Source: an uncultured Pelagibacteraceae bacterium (lineage in GTDB: Bacteria; Pseudomonadota; Alphaproteobacteria; Pelagibacterales; Pelagibacteraceae). Taken from it: a DNA stretch of 42,253 bases. The translations under genes and the position numbers were made by a program. Of this stretch, positions 13,332 to 26,163 are shown in pieces. The stretch is from positions 1-42,253 of the forward strand of contig CACOFY010000006.1 of assembly GCA_902626575.1 (NCBI GenBank), read 5' to 3'. The notes under the pieces were generated by a model. The model was not told the origin of the DNA. It searched no databases and saw only the letters and a list, made by a program, of their open reading frames with translations. How positions within the stretch are numbered: position 1 is the stretch's first letter; every line of letters begins with the position of its first letter.

Positions 13332-14198
13332 ATGAAGAAAATTTTATTACCAGTAATAGGAGTGATTGCAATTGTAGCATTCTTTTCAATATTTATTGTA
13401 AAAGAAGTTAATCAAGCCATTGTTCTTCAATTTGGTGATCCAAAGAAAATTATTTTAAAACCTGGATTAAACTTTAAGCTACCATTTATTCAAAACGTAG
13501 TTTTCTTAGATAAAAGAATTTTAAATTTAGATGCCCCACCAGAAGAAGTAATTGCCTCTGATCAAAAAAGATTGATTGTTGATGCGTTTGCTAGATTTCA
13601 AATCGTAGATCCTCTTAAATTTTATATTTCAGTTGGAAATGAGAGAGTTGCAAGATCAAGATTATCAACAATTATTAATTCTAGAATAAGAAGTGTATTA
13701 GGTACTCAAAGATTACAAACATTATTGTCAGAAGACCGAACAAAACAAATGGCATTAATTCAAGAGGGTGTAAATGTAGAGGCGGAAAAGTTTGGTATAA
13801 AAATAGTTGATGTAAGAATTAAAAGAGCTGACCTCCCTCAGGCAAATAGTGATGCAATTTTTGCAAGAATGCAGACAGAGAGAGAAAGAGAGGCTAAAGA
13901 GTTCAGAGCGAAAGGTGCAGAAATGGCAATAACAATTACATCTACCGCAGATAAAGAAGTAACTGTAATTTTAGCAGATGCACAAAAAAAATCTGAAATC
14001 ATGAAGGGTGAAGGTGATGGAGCAAGAAATAAGATTTTTGCTGACGCATTTGGCCAAGATCCAGATTTTTTTGCATTCTATCGAGCAATGCAAGCATATG
14101 AAAAAGCATTGATTGGCGGAGAAACTTCTTTGGTTTTATCACCAGATAGTGAATTTTTTAAATTCTTTGGAAACGTTAATTTAAAACCAGTTCAATAA
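13332..14198 (+). CDS. hflC: HflC, membrane protease regulator
   Basis: This 288-residue partner of HflK has an N-terminal signal anchor (residues 4-24), then an SPFH domain starting KEVNQAIVLQFGDPKK, a conserved SRIRSVLGTQ segment, and a coiled-coil region rich in Ala, Glu and Arg (about 175-235). The C-terminal tail resembles E. coli HflC (FYRAMQAYEKAL ... LSPDSEFFKFF). Located in the inner membrane with the bulk in the periplasm. It follows hflK by 1 bp and precedes a DUF2065 gene by 10 bp, all presumably one operon with the DegP-like protease, uniting envelope quality-control functions. Confidence 0.95.
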   Translation: MKKILLPVIGVIAIVAFFSIFIVKEVNQAIVLQFGDPKKIILKPGLNFKLPFIQNVVFLDKRILNLDAPPEEVIASDQKRLIVDAFARFQIVDPLKFYISVGNERVARSRLSTIINSRIRSVLGTQRLQTLLSEDRTKQMALIQEGVNVEAEKFGIKIVDVRIKRADLPQANSDAIFARMQTEREREAKEFRAKGAEMAITITSTADKEVTVILADAQKKSEIMKGEGDGARNKIFADAFGQDPDFFAFYRAMQAYEKALIGGETSLVLSPDSEFFKFFGNVNLKPVQ

Positions 14199-14208
14199 AA
14201 TTATTAAA

Positions 14209-14394
14209 ATGAATGAATTGATCATAGCATTTGGTCTGTTCTTGTTTATTGAGGGTATTATTTATGCCTTATTTCCATCAAAAATGAAAAATATGTTAAA
14301 GAAGATTGATACTATTAAATCTAATCAATTAAGAACTGCAGGTTTTATTTTTGCTCTTATTGGTTTTACGATAGTATGGGTTTCCAAGGGTTAA
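14209..14394 (+). CDS. DUF2065 small inner-membrane protein (YjeT-like)
   Basis: This 61-residue protein has two transmembrane segments (about 3-22 and 41-59) joined by a basic loop, and the family pattern EGIxYALFPxxMK near residue 15. DUF2065/YjeT genes are known companions of hflKC, which supports the call. Function unproven. It lies 10 bp after hflC, and its last codons (CCAAGGG) may supply the ribosome-binding site of the next gene. Confidence 0.85.
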   Translation: MNELIIAFGLFLFIEGIIYALFPSKMKNMLKKIDTIKSNQLRTAGFIFALIGFTIVWVSKG

Positions 14395-14396
14395 AA

Positions 14397-15800
14397 ATGA
14401 GAAAAATATTTAAATTCGGTCTAATTATATTATTTTTAATTAACCTAAATACTGCATCATATTCATCAAACATTCCGAGTTCGTTTGCAGATTTGGCTGA
14501 GGAATTAATGCCATCCGTTGTAAATATCTCTACAACACAAACTGTTGTTACAAAAACTAACCCTTTTCCCAACTTTCAATTTCCACCAGGATCACCGTTT
14601 GAGGATATGTTTAAGGAATTTGGCACACCACAAGAAAGAAAAGCAAGTGCATTAGGATCCGGATTTATTATAGATAAAGGCGGGATTGTAGTCACAAATA
14701 ATCACGTTATTAAAGATGCAGATGATATTTTAGTAAGAGTAAATGGAGATAAAGAGTATAAAGCAAAAATTATTGGAACAGATCCTTTATCAGATATAGC
14801 CGTATTAAAAATAGAGTCAGATGATAAATTTAAACCTGTAAAATTTGGAAACTCAGATTTAGCAAGAATAGGAGATTGGGTTATTGCAATTGGAAATCCT
14901 TTCGGACTTGGTGGAACTGTAACCTCAGGAATAATATCTGCGAGAAATAGAAGTATTGGACTTTCTAGATACGAGGATTTTATTCAAACGGATGCTTCAA
15001 TAAATCAAGGTAACTCAGGTGGACCTCTATTTAATTTGGATGGAGATGTTGTAGGTGTGAATACAGCAATTTTAAGCCAAGGTGGTTCTATAGGAATTGG
15101 TTTTGCAATACCATCAAACAATGCAAAGCAAGTTGTAGATCAATTAATTAAATATGGTGAAACTAAAAGAGGCTGGTTAGGAGTTAGAATTCAAGATGTT
15201 ACAAAAGAAATTGCAGATGCAGAGGAATTAGATAAACCAAGAGGGGCATTAGTATCAAGTGTCTCACCAGGTAGTCCATCTGAAAAAGGTGGAATAAAAG
15301 CAGGGGATATAATTTTGGAATTTGATGGGACTACTATTAATCAAATGAGAGAATTACCAATGATTGTTGCTCAAACAGAAGTTGGAAAAACTGTGCGAGT
15401 TAAAATTTGGAGAAATAAAAAAGAGATTTTCAAAAAAATTAAATTAGGAAGATTGGAAACATCCAGTGATTTCAAACCAAAAAAACCAAAAGCTTTAAAA
15501 ACTACAGTAATTGAGGATTTAAAAATTGAAGTAAGACCTTTAAATGATGAGGATATTGAAAATAGAAAATTACCAAAAGATACTGCAGGAGTTGTAATTA
15601 CAAGCATCGACGCTGATAGTCCTGTTAAAAACTTAATGATAAATAATATAATTATTGAGGCTCAAAAGAAAAAAATTAAAACACCTGGAGATTTACAAAA
15701 TATAGTAAAATCATCTTTAGTTGCCAACAACAAAACAATTTTAGTAGTCATTTATAATAACGAAAACCAAATAAGTTATATTGGTATAAAATTAAAATAA
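14397..15800 (+). CDS. degP: DegP/DegQ-type periplasmic serine protease
   Basis: This HtrA-family protease of 467 residues degrades or chaperones misfolded envelope proteins. With the start at 14397 (2 bp after the previous stop; AAGGG upstream), it has a signal peptide (residues 1-23). The trypsin-like domain has the catalytic triad H103 (NNHV), D133 (SDIAVLKI) and S207 (GNSGGP). Two PDZ domains follow, about 250-350 and 370-467; the first carries GxxxGDIILEFDG. An earlier in-frame ATG at 14376 overlaps the upstream gene and would spoil the signal peptide. The mucD/degQ names are equally possible. Context with hflKC fits an envelope stress operon. Confidence 0.92.
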   Translation: MRKIFKFGLIILFLINLNTASYSSNIPSSFADLAEELMPSVVNISTTQTVVTKTNPFPNFQFPPGSPFEDMFKEFGTPQERKASALGSGFIIDKGGIVVTNNHVIKDADDILVRVNGDKEYKAKIIGTDPLSDIAVLKIESDDKFKPVKFGNSDLARIGDWVIAIGNPFGLGGTVTSGIISARNRSIGLSRYEDFIQTDASINQGNSGGPLFNLDGDVVGVNTAILSQGGSIGIGFAIPSNNAKQVVDQLIKYGETKRGWLGVRIQDVTKEIADAEELDKPRGALVSSVSPGSPSEKGGIKAGDIILEFDGTTINQMRELPMIVAQTEVGKTVRVKIWRNKKEIFKKIKLGRLETSSDFKPKKPKALKTTVIEDLKIEVRPLNDEDIENRKLPKDTAGVVITSIDADSPVKNLMINNIIIEAQKKKIKTPGDLQNIVKSSLVANNKTILVVIYNNENQISYIGIKLK

Positions 15801-15803
15801 TAA

Positions 15804-16727
15804 ATGGACATACAGTCCAAAATAATTCTTATCTTTGGTCCCACCGCATCAGGAAAATCTAAATTTGCTATACAACTTGCAAAAAAAGTAAATGGAGAAA
15901 TTATCAATGCTGATAGTATGCAAGTTTACAAAGAACTTAAAATTTTAACAGATAGACCAAAAAATGAAGATTTAAAAATAATTAAACACCATCTGTATGG
16001 ATTTTTAAATGTAAAAAAAAATTTTTCAACAGGGCAATGGTTAAAAATAGTTCAAAAAAAAATTAAAGAATTAAAAAAAAGAAATAAAATTCCCATCATA
16101 GTTGGTGGAACAGGATTATATTTTAAATCGATAACAAGTGGATTAGTAAAAATACCAAAAATTCCGACAAGTTTTAGAAATAAAATTAGAAAATTGCAGT
16201 CCAATTTAGGTCAAGAACGATTTTATAAAAAACTTAAAAAAATAGATCCTGATGTAAAAAATAAAATAAATCCAACTGATGTCCAAAGATCTATAAGAGC
16301 ATACGAAGTAAAAAAATTTACAAAAAAAACTTTAACCCAATGGTTTGAAAAAACAACTATACCGTTTGATGATAAGGAACTAGTAAAAATACTGATCGAC
16401 TCTAAAAGAGAAGATCTTGTTCAAAAGATAGAAAAGAGGGTTAATAAGATGATTAAAAATGGAGCTATTAAAGAGGTAAGAAAATTTTTAAAATTGAGGG
16501 TTAATAAAGATAAAAGCTCTAGTAAAGTCATTGGAATTAATGAAATCAGCTCATATTTGCTAAATAAACAAGATTTGATTTCGACAAAAGAACAAATAGT
16601 CATAAAAACAAGACAATACTCAAAAAGGCAAAGCACTTGGGCAAGAGGACAAATGAAAGATTGGCAAAAAGTTCCATCTCAGGATTTAACTTCTTACATA
16701 AAAAAATTTAAAAAATATTACACTTAA
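15804..16727 (+). CDS. miaA: tRNA dimethylallyltransferase MiaA
   Basis: This 307-residue enzyme adds a dimethylallyl group to A37 of tRNAs that read UNN codons. Seen: the P-loop GPTASGKS (12-19), the following INADSMQVYK with the conserved Asp that binds the tRNA base, VGGTGLYFKS (about 99-108), and a C-terminal RQYSKRQSTW segment typical of MiaA. It starts 3 bp after the protease stop and is likely in the same transcript. In E. coli miaA also sits near hflKC, so this linkage is an old one. Confidence 0.95.
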   Translation: MDIQSKIILIFGPTASGKSKFAIQLAKKVNGEIINADSMQVYKELKILTDRPKNEDLKIIKHHLYGFLNVKKNFSTGQWLKIVQKKIKELKKRNKIPIIVGGTGLYFKSITSGLVKIPKIPTSFRNKIRKLQSNLGQERFYKKLKKIDPDVKNKINPTDVQRSIRAYEVKKFTKKTLTQWFEKTTIPFDDKELVKILIDSKREDLVQKIEKRVNKMIKNGAIKEVRKFLKLRVNKDKSSSKVIGINEISSYLLNKQDLISTKEQIVIKTRQYSKRQSTWARGQMKDWQKVPSQDLTSYIKKFKKYYT

Positions 16728-16765
16728 ACTTGACCAATTAGCACAACTTCAGCTAGATTGATTGA

Positions 16766-18532
16766 ATGCCAAAATTGTTATCAGGAGCCGAAATTGTTTT
16801 TAAATGTTTGGAAGACCAAAATGTTGAATATATTTTTGGCTATCCAGGAGGAGCGGTTTTACCAATTTATGATGAATTAAAAAATCATTCATCAATTAAA
16901 CATATTCTAGTTCGTCACGAACAAGGAGCTGGTCATGCAGCAGAGGGTTATGCAAGATCCTCAGGTAAACCTGGCGTTGTCCTTGTTACATCTGGTCCTG
17001 GTGCAACAAACGTAGTAACAGCATTAACTGATGCTTACATGGACTCTGTGCCATTAGTTTGTATTTCAGGACAAGTTCCAACTCATTTAATTGGAACAGA
17101 TGCATTTCAAGAATGTGATACTACGGGAATAACAAGACCTTGTACAAAACATAACTGGTTAGTTAAAGATATTAAAGATTTATCGAAAATAATTCACAAA
17201 GCTTTCGAGGTGGCAACAACCGGAAGACCGGGACCAGTTCTTGTTGATATCCCAAAGGACATACAATTTCAGAAAACAGATTATCCAAAATTTAAAAAGA
17301 AAAATAAATTAAATGGAAAAATTCACAACCATTTTTCACAAAAAGAAATAGATGAATTAGTTAAGCTGATGTCAAAATCAAAAAAACCAATTTTTTATAC
17401 TGGTGGAGGCGTAATAAACTCTGGCCCTAAAGCAAGCGAACTATTAAGAGATCTTGTAGCCGCAACTGGTTTTCCAATTACATCTACATTACAAGGCTTA
17501 GGTTGTTTTCCTGGTGATGATAATAATTTTTTAGGCATGTTAGGAATGCATGGTACCTATGAAGCTAATAATGCAATGCATGATTGTGATTTAATGATTA
17601 ATATTGGTGCTCGATTTGATGACAGAATAACAGGAAAGATAGATGAATTCTCACCGAAGTCTATAAAGGTTCATATTGATATCGATCCATCGTCTATTAA
17701 TAAAAACGTAAAAGTTGATTTACCAATCGTAGGGGATGTTCAAAGTGTAATTTCTTCAATAATAAAAACAATTAAGAAGGCAAAGCCTAATTTTGTTAAA
17801 TCTAATAAACAACAAATATCAAAATGGTGGGAACAAATTGGGAAGTGGAGAGAAAAGAAATCACTTGATTATATAAACAGCAATGAGACTATAAAACCTC
17901 AATATGCGGTTCAAAGGCTTTACGAGTTAACAAAAAATAAAGATACATTTATTACGACTGAAGTTGGTCAACATCAGATGTGGGCAGCACAACATTATAA
18001 ATTTGATAAACCAAACAGATGGATGACATCCGGAGGGTTAGGAACAATGGGATATGGTTTGCCTGCTGCGGTTGGTGTTCAAATTGCTCACCCAAAAAAA
18101 CTAGTTGTAGATATTGCTGGAGAGGCGTCGGTTCTAATGACCATACAAGAAATGTCTACTGCAGTTCAATATAATTTACCAATAAAGATATTTATATTAA
18201 ATAATGAGTACATGGGCATGGTGAGACAATGGCAAGAATTATTACATGAAAAGAATTATTCAGAAAGCTACACAGCTGCATTACCAGATTTTGTTAAATT
18301 AGCCGAGGCATATGGATGTGTTGGAATAAGAGCAAAAACTCCAGATGAATTGGATGACAAAATTATCGAGATGATAAATACTGATAGACCTGTAATATTT
18401 GATTGTTTAGTCGATAAACAAGAAAATTGTTTCCCAATGATACCATCAGGCAAGCCTCACAACCAAATGCTTTTAGGACCAAAAGATCAAGAGCAGAATA
18501 AAATAACTGGGAAAGGTAAAACTTTAGTCTAA
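16766..18532 (+). CDS. ilvB: Acetolactate synthase large subunit
   Basis: This 588-residue thiamine-diphosphate enzyme makes acetolactate or acetohydroxybutyrate, the first common step to valine, leucine and isoleucine. Seen: the catalytic Glu in VRHEQGAGHAAEGYARSSG, the FAD-binding middle domain (GARFDDRITG), and the cofactor motif DIAGEASVLMTIQEM (the alphaproteobacterial form of GDG-N), followed by LNNEYMGMVRQWQ. Length is normal. The start ATG is 38 bp after miaA stop, a spacer with no evident leader or attenuator. Its stop overlaps the start of ilvH by one base. Confidence 0.95.
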   Translation: MPKLLSGAEIVFKCLEDQNVEYIFGYPGGAVLPIYDELKNHSSIKHILVRHEQGAGHAAEGYARSSGKPGVVLVTSGPGATNVVTALTDAYMDSVPLVCISGQVPTHLIGTDAFQECDTTGITRPCTKHNWLVKDIKDLSKIIHKAFEVATTGRPGPVLVDIPKDIQFQKTDYPKFKKKNKLNGKIHNHFSQKEIDELVKLMSKSKKPIFYTGGGVINSGPKASELLRDLVAATGFPITSTLQGLGCFPGDDNNFLGMLGMHGTYEANNAMHDCDLMINIGARFDDRITGKIDEFSPKSIKVHIDIDPSSINKNVKVDLPIVGDVQSVISSIIKTIKKAKPNFVKSNKQQISKWWEQIGKWREKKSLDYINSNETIKPQYAVQRLYELTKNKDTFITTEVGQHQMWAAQHYKFDKPNRWMTSGGLGTMGYGLPAAVGVQIAHPKKLVVDIAGEASVLMTIQEMSTAVQYNLPIKIFILNNEYMGMVRQWQELLHEKNYSESYTAALPDFVKLAEAYGCVGIRAKTPDELDDKIIEMINTDRPVIFDCLVDKQENCFPMIPSGKPHNQMLLGPKDQEQNKITGKGKTLV

Positions 18533-19080
18533 TGACCAAATCTAAATCAGCCTACAGCGTAGCAGGAAAAAAGGAAAAATTAGATACACATATAATTGTA
18601 GTATGGGTAGATAACGAGGCTGGAGTGTTAGCAAGAGTTGTGGGATTATTTTCTGGAAGAGGGTACAATATAGAGTCATTAGCTGTTGCTGAAATTGACT
18701 CAAAATTGAATATCTCAAGAATAACTATTGTTACAACAGGAACGCCCCAAGTTATTGATCAAATTAAATTACAACTAAAAAAATTGGTTCCAGTCCATAA
18801 GGTAGCTGACTTTAAAAGAGAAGATAAAAAAGTAATTTTTAAAGAAATGGCATTATTTAAATTTGTCGGCAATAATAATAAGAGAGGTAAAGCTTTAAAT
18901 GCTTGTAAAAAGTATAATGCTGTAATATTGGATAAAACAAATAAATCATGCGTAATACAAATTACAGCACTTAGAAGAGAAATTGATAAAATGTCAAAAA
19001 ATTTAAAAAAGCTTGGGCTTATAAGTGTTTCAAGAACAGGAGCTGTTGCAATGACTAGAGGTGCAGAAACTTTCAAATAA
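18532..19080 (+). CDS. ilvH: Acetolactate synthase small (regulatory) subunit
   Basis: This 182-residue ACT-domain subunit activates the large subunit and mediates feedback inhibition by valine. Seen: an N-terminal ACT domain beginning HIIVVWVDNEAGVLARVVGLFSGRGYNIESL, with the conserved NEAGVLxR valine-site region, and a C-terminal ACT-like domain ending SRTGAVAMTRG. A lysine-rich N-terminal extension of about 18 residues precedes the ACT domain. Translationally coupled to ilvB through a TAATG overlap. Confidence 0.95.
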   Translation: MTKSKSAYSVAGKKEKLDTHIIVVWVDNEAGVLARVVGLFSGRGYNIESLAVAEIDSKLNISRITIVTTGTPQVIDQIKLQLKKLVPVHKVADFKREDKKVIFKEMALFKFVGNNNKRGKALNACKKYNAVILDKTNKSCVIQITALRREIDKMSKNLKKLGLISVSRTGAVAMTRGAETFK

Positions 19081-20115
<1,035 letters not shown>

Positions 20116-20133
20116 AAAGTTTTGTTCCAATTT

Positions 20134-20157
20134 GAGTTGATATAACTCTTTTATTTT
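20134..20157 (+). terminator. Possible weak terminator after ilvC
   Basis: Stem GAGTT (20134-20138) / AACTC (20144-20148) with a 5-nt loop, followed by TTTTATTTT. The stem is only 5 bp, so termination would be partial; it could instead be an attenuation element ahead of leuA. Confidence 0.35.
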
Positions 20158-20208
20158 GCAATCTACACGAGAGGTAGTATTATTGATTTGCAAATTTTTA
20201 AAAAAACT

Positions 20209-22822
<2,614 letters not shown>

Positions 22823-22830
22823 TTTGAAAA

Positions 22831-23682
22831 ATGCAACCCTCAAGTAGAGATGATTTTATAATAGCTATAAGATCTGCATTTTTAAAAAAAGAAAATAAAC
22901 AAAAGTTCTCTCTTTCAGCACTAATTATTCTTACATTAAGTATTTTAATATTAGGTAGATATGACTTTAAAGTTATTAATTATGCAAAATTATCTTTGAA
23001 AGAGATTGCTTATAGATCTACATTTATATTTTCTACTCCTGAAAACGTTATTAAAAATGGATTTATTGCTACCAAAAATCATTTCTTTGTTTATGAGGAA
23101 AATAAGATCCTAAAACAAAAAGTAAAAGATTTAGAAATAAAAAAATATAATACACAATACATACAAACAGAGAATGAAAGATTAAAAGAAACACTTAATG
23201 AATTGAAATTTTCCTCTGACGAAATTCTTGCAAAAGTTATAGTTGATAAGCAAAGTCCATTTTTAAAATCTATAATAGTAAACAAGGGGAGTAAACATGG
23301 TGTAATACTAGGAATGGGTGTTATAGATCAAGAGTACTTAGTTGGAAAAGTGGTTGAAGTTAATTTTACTACATCTAGAGTTTTACTTTTGTCTGATTTA
23401 AATAGTAAAATTCCTGTTGATATACTACCAAACAATATTCAATCTATACTATCAGGTACTGGTGGTGACATTGGAAAAATTCAGTATATAAAAGAAGAAG
23501 CTTTAATCGAGAGTGAAAGTGTAGTTTATACATCTGGTGCAGGTGGTATTTTTAAACCTGGCGTACCAATTGGCAGGACAGTCAAAAACAATTTAAATTC
23601 TGAGATAAACGTTGAATTTTATTCTGAATTTTCTCAATTAAGATTTGTGAAATTAAGATCTTATAAAGCAGAGGAAAATTAA
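22831..23682 (+). CDS. mreC: Rod-shape protein MreC
   Basis: This 283-residue periplasmic scaffold links MreB to the cell-wall enzymes. Seen: a short cytosolic N-terminus, one transmembrane helix (about 27-44), a coiled coil (about 85-130, rich in Lys/Glu/Asn), and the double beta-barrel MreC domain with VDKQSPFLKSIIVNKGSKHGV and the late TSGAGGIFKPGVPIG. It lies 8 bp after mreB. Its stop overlaps mreD by one base. Confidence 0.93.
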   Translation: MQPSSRDDFIIAIRSAFLKKENKQKFSLSALIILTLSILILGRYDFKVINYAKLSLKEIAYRSTFIFSTPENVIKNGFIATKNHFFVYEENKILKQKVKDLEIKKYNTQYIQTENERLKETLNELKFSSDEILAKVIVDKQSPFLKSIIVNKGSKHGVILGMGVIDQEYLVGKVVEVNFTTSRVLLLSDLNSKIPVDILPNNIQSILSGTGGDIGKIQYIKEEALIESESVVYTSGAGGIFKPGVPIGRTVKNNLNSEINVEFYSEFSQLRFVKLRSYKAEEN

Positions 23683-24200
23683 TGACAGAATTATCTAAGT
23701 TGAGTATTTTCAAACAACTTTTAGAAAAAGGTCCTATTATTTTATTATTTATAGCTACTTTAAATGAATTTGATTTTAACTATCTTGGTTTAAAGTATTT
23801 CTCTTTTAATTTTCCTTTCATTCTTATTTATTATTGGAGTCTTAAAAGACCTGGTAGTCTAGGATATGGTCTAATTTTCTTAAGTGGATTATTTAACGAT
23901 GCAGTAGTTGGACTTCCAATTGGAGTGAGCTCATTAAGCTATTTATTTATTTGTGGTTTTTCATCTTATTTAAGAAATATTACTTTAAGACCAAGCAGAA
24001 TGAACGACTGGTTCTTTTTTGGTTTCACAATTCTTGTTGTAAACTCTTTAATGTTTGCAATATCAAATATCTTTTTTAATGTACAAATTGTTTATGAAGA
24101 TATCCTGGTAAATATGTTATTTACATTTTTATTCTATATACTTTTTAGTATTTTATTTGAATTATACAAAAATTTTGTTTACGGAGCTTCCAGTGTTTGA
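23682..24200 (+). CDS. mreD: Rod-shape protein MreD
   Basis: This 172-residue polytopic protein has about five membrane segments across residues 15-165 and the MreD-like pattern GLFNDAVVGLPIGVSSLSYL (about 67-86), in which the Asp in a membrane stretch is typical. It stabilises the MreBC-PBP2-RodA complex; the biochemical role is not well defined for the family. It is coupled to mreC by a TAATG overlap, and its last codons contain the ribosome-binding site and start of mrdA. Confidence 0.88.
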   Translation: MTELSKLSIFKQLLEKGPIILLFIATLNEFDFNYLGLKYFSFNFPFILIYYWSLKRPGSLGYGLIFLSGLFNDAVVGLPIGVSSLSYLFICGFSSYLRNITLRPSRMNDWFFFGFTILVVNSLMFAISNIFFNVQIVYEDILVNMLFTFLFYILFSILFELYKNFVYGASSV

Positions 24201-26160
24201 TGGTGGTGACTCAAATGTTAGAAAATTTAATACTGTTAATAGAAGAGTATTTATATTAAAAATTGCAAAAGGGATTATCTTCACAGGTATAGTTGCAAGA
24301 TTATTTAGTTTGCAGATAACTGAAAATAAAAAATACCTAACACTATCAGACAAAAATCGATTACGAGAATGGAGGTTACCTCCGGTCAGAGGTGAATTTG
24401 AGGATTATTTTGGTAATGTAGTTGCTGGCAATACTAAAGTTTATCAACTTCACGTAGTACCTGAACAGGTTGAGGACTTTAAGTATTTAATGGTTAGATT
24501 AAAAAATATATTATCTTTATCAGATAAACAATTCAGCAAAATAGTAAAAAAGAAAAAACAGCAAAAACCTTGGGAAACACTTATCATATCTGAAAGTTTG
24601 ACTTGGGATCAATTTTCTAAAGTAAATTTCTACTTACATGAATTATCTGGAGCAAAACCAGTATTGTCTGTAGCAAGAAGTTATCCTTATAAAGCAAATT
24701 ATACTCATGTGCTTGGCTATGTGGCTCAAGCAAGTGAAAGTGATTTACTAGAAAATGAGGAAATTAAAAATAAACATGTTCCAGGTTTAAGGGTTGGAAA
24801 AACTGGATTAGAAAAAACATTTGAAAATTCCTTAATTGGTACAAATAGCGTCAAAAGATATGAGGTAAATGCATTTGGTAAAAGAATTAATCAAGTAGAC
24901 TTTAAAGAAGGGGAAAAAGGGCAAAAAGTAAAACTCACTATAGATACTGAAATACAAAAATTGTGTAACGAACTTTTAGCAGAAAAGTCGGGTTCTATAA
25001 GTGTGATGGATATATTTACAGGTGAAATTGTTGCCATGCATTCATCACCATCTTTCGATCCGAATTTATTTATGTATGGCATAAGTTATAAAGATTGGGA
25101 CTTGATCAGAAAAAATCCTTTAAAGCCTCTAATTAATAAAACTATTTCTGGTTTGTATTCACCTGGCTCAACTATAAAACCTATTGTTGCTTTATCAGCC
25201 TTGGAGAATGATGTCATCTCTACAAAATTTAAAGTTAATTGTACTGGTAAAATGGAAATGTATGGTCAAACATATCACTGTTGGAAAAAAAAGGGTCATG
25301 GCATAGTAGATCTTAGAGATGCGATTAAACAATCTTGTGATACTTATTTCTACGAGATGAGTAGGAGACTTGGTGTTGATAGACTTAATATAACTGCAAA
25401 AAGATTTGGACTTGGGAATACAGTATTTAAAAATTTATATACAGAGGAAAAAAAGGGTTTAGTACCGTCAACAAAATGGAAAAAAAATGCTTTAGGTAAA
25501 GGATGGGTTCTAGGTGAAACCTTAATAACTGGAATAGGCCAAGGTTATATTCAAACTACACCATTACAGCTATGTCTAATGACAGCACAGTTGGCAAATG
25601 GAGGATTTAAAATATTTCCAAGAATAACAGTAGACAAAAATCAAGAGTCACTTGAAAAGATAAAATATAAAATGAAAGAGAGCCTTAAAATAACAAATGA
25701 AAACTCGTCATCTTTAATTCGATCTGCTGAAGAAATTTTTTACAAAGGTGAAAAGGAATATAATAAACTTTTCCGAAACCAAGAGAATATTAAGTTTGTC
25801 TTGGAAGCAATGTCTGCCTCTACCAATGAGGTTAGAGGTACATCTTATCGGTCAAGAATTGATGATCCAAAATATAAATTTGCTGGTAAAACTGGCACAG
25901 CTCAAGTTAAAAAAATTACAAAATTGCAAAGAGAGCTGGATTTAGATACAGCACAAATTCCATACGAGGAAAGAGATCATGCTTGGTATGTTGCCTTTGG
26001 ACCTTATAAAGATCCAAGATATGCATTATGTGTTTTGGTTGAGCATGGGGGATCTGGAAGTGCTACTGCAGCACCTTTGGCAAAAAAACTTATGAAAAAA
26101 ATTATTGACCGACATGAGGAAAGAGAAAAAATTAGAAAAAATAATTTAGTGGATATTTAA
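24193..26160 (+). CDS. mrdA: Penicillin-binding protein 2 (elongation transpeptidase)
   Basis: This protein of about 655 residues cross-links peptidoglycan during elongation. Seen: an N-terminal membrane anchor (about 20-40), the dimerisation domain (RGEFEDYFGNVVAGN), and a transpeptidase domain with the catalytic STxK motif SPGSTIKP, the SxN-type SCD motif (KQSCDTYFYEMS) and KTGTAQ. I chose the GTG at 24193: GGAG at 24183-24186 lies 6 bp upstream. The in-frame TTG at 24157 is deep inside mreD and has no such site. The overlap with mreD is then 8 bp. rodA follows after 3 bp, as is usual for this SEDS-PBP pair. Confidence 0.94.
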   Translation: MFDGGDSNVRKFNTVNRRVFILKIAKGIIFTGIVARLFSLQITENKKYLTLSDKNRLREWRLPPVRGEFEDYFGNVVAGNTKVYQLHVVPEQVEDFKYLMVRLKNILSLSDKQFSKIVKKKKQQKPWETLIISESLTWDQFSKVNFYLHELSGAKPVLSVARSYPYKANYTHVLGYVAQASESDLLENEEIKNKHVPGLRVGKTGLEKTFENSLIGTNSVKRYEVNAFGKRINQVDFKEGEKGQKVKLTIDTEIQKLCNELLAEKSGSISVMDIFTGEIVAMHSSPSFDPNLFMYGISYKDWDLIRKNPLKPLINKTISGLYSPGSTIKPIVALSALENDVISTKFKVNCTGKMEMYGQTYHCWKKKGHGIVDLRDAIKQSCDTYFYEMSRRLGVDRLNITAKRFGLGNTVFKNLYTEEKKGLVPSTKWKKNALGKGWVLGETLITGIGQGYIQTTPLQLCLMTAQLANGGFKIFPRITVDKNQESLEKIKYKMKESLKITNENSSSLIRSAEEIFYKGEKEYNKLFRNQENIKFVLEAMSASTNEVRGTSYRSRIDDPKYKFAGKTGTAQVKKITKLQRELDLDTAQIPYEERDHAWYVAFGPYKDPRYALCVLVEHGGSGSATAAPLAKKLMKKIIDRHEEREKIRKNNLVDI

Positions 26161-26163
26161 AAA

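Noticed and set aside
20116..20208. Leucine leader peptide or riboswitch before leuA
   Set aside because: No Leu-rich small frame and no conserved aptamer pattern seen; only a weak 5-bp hairpin with a T-rich tail.
24157..24192. Longer mrdA starting at TTG 24157
   Set aside because: It would overlap mreD by 44 bp without a ribosome-binding site, whereas GTG 24193 has GGAG at 6 bp.
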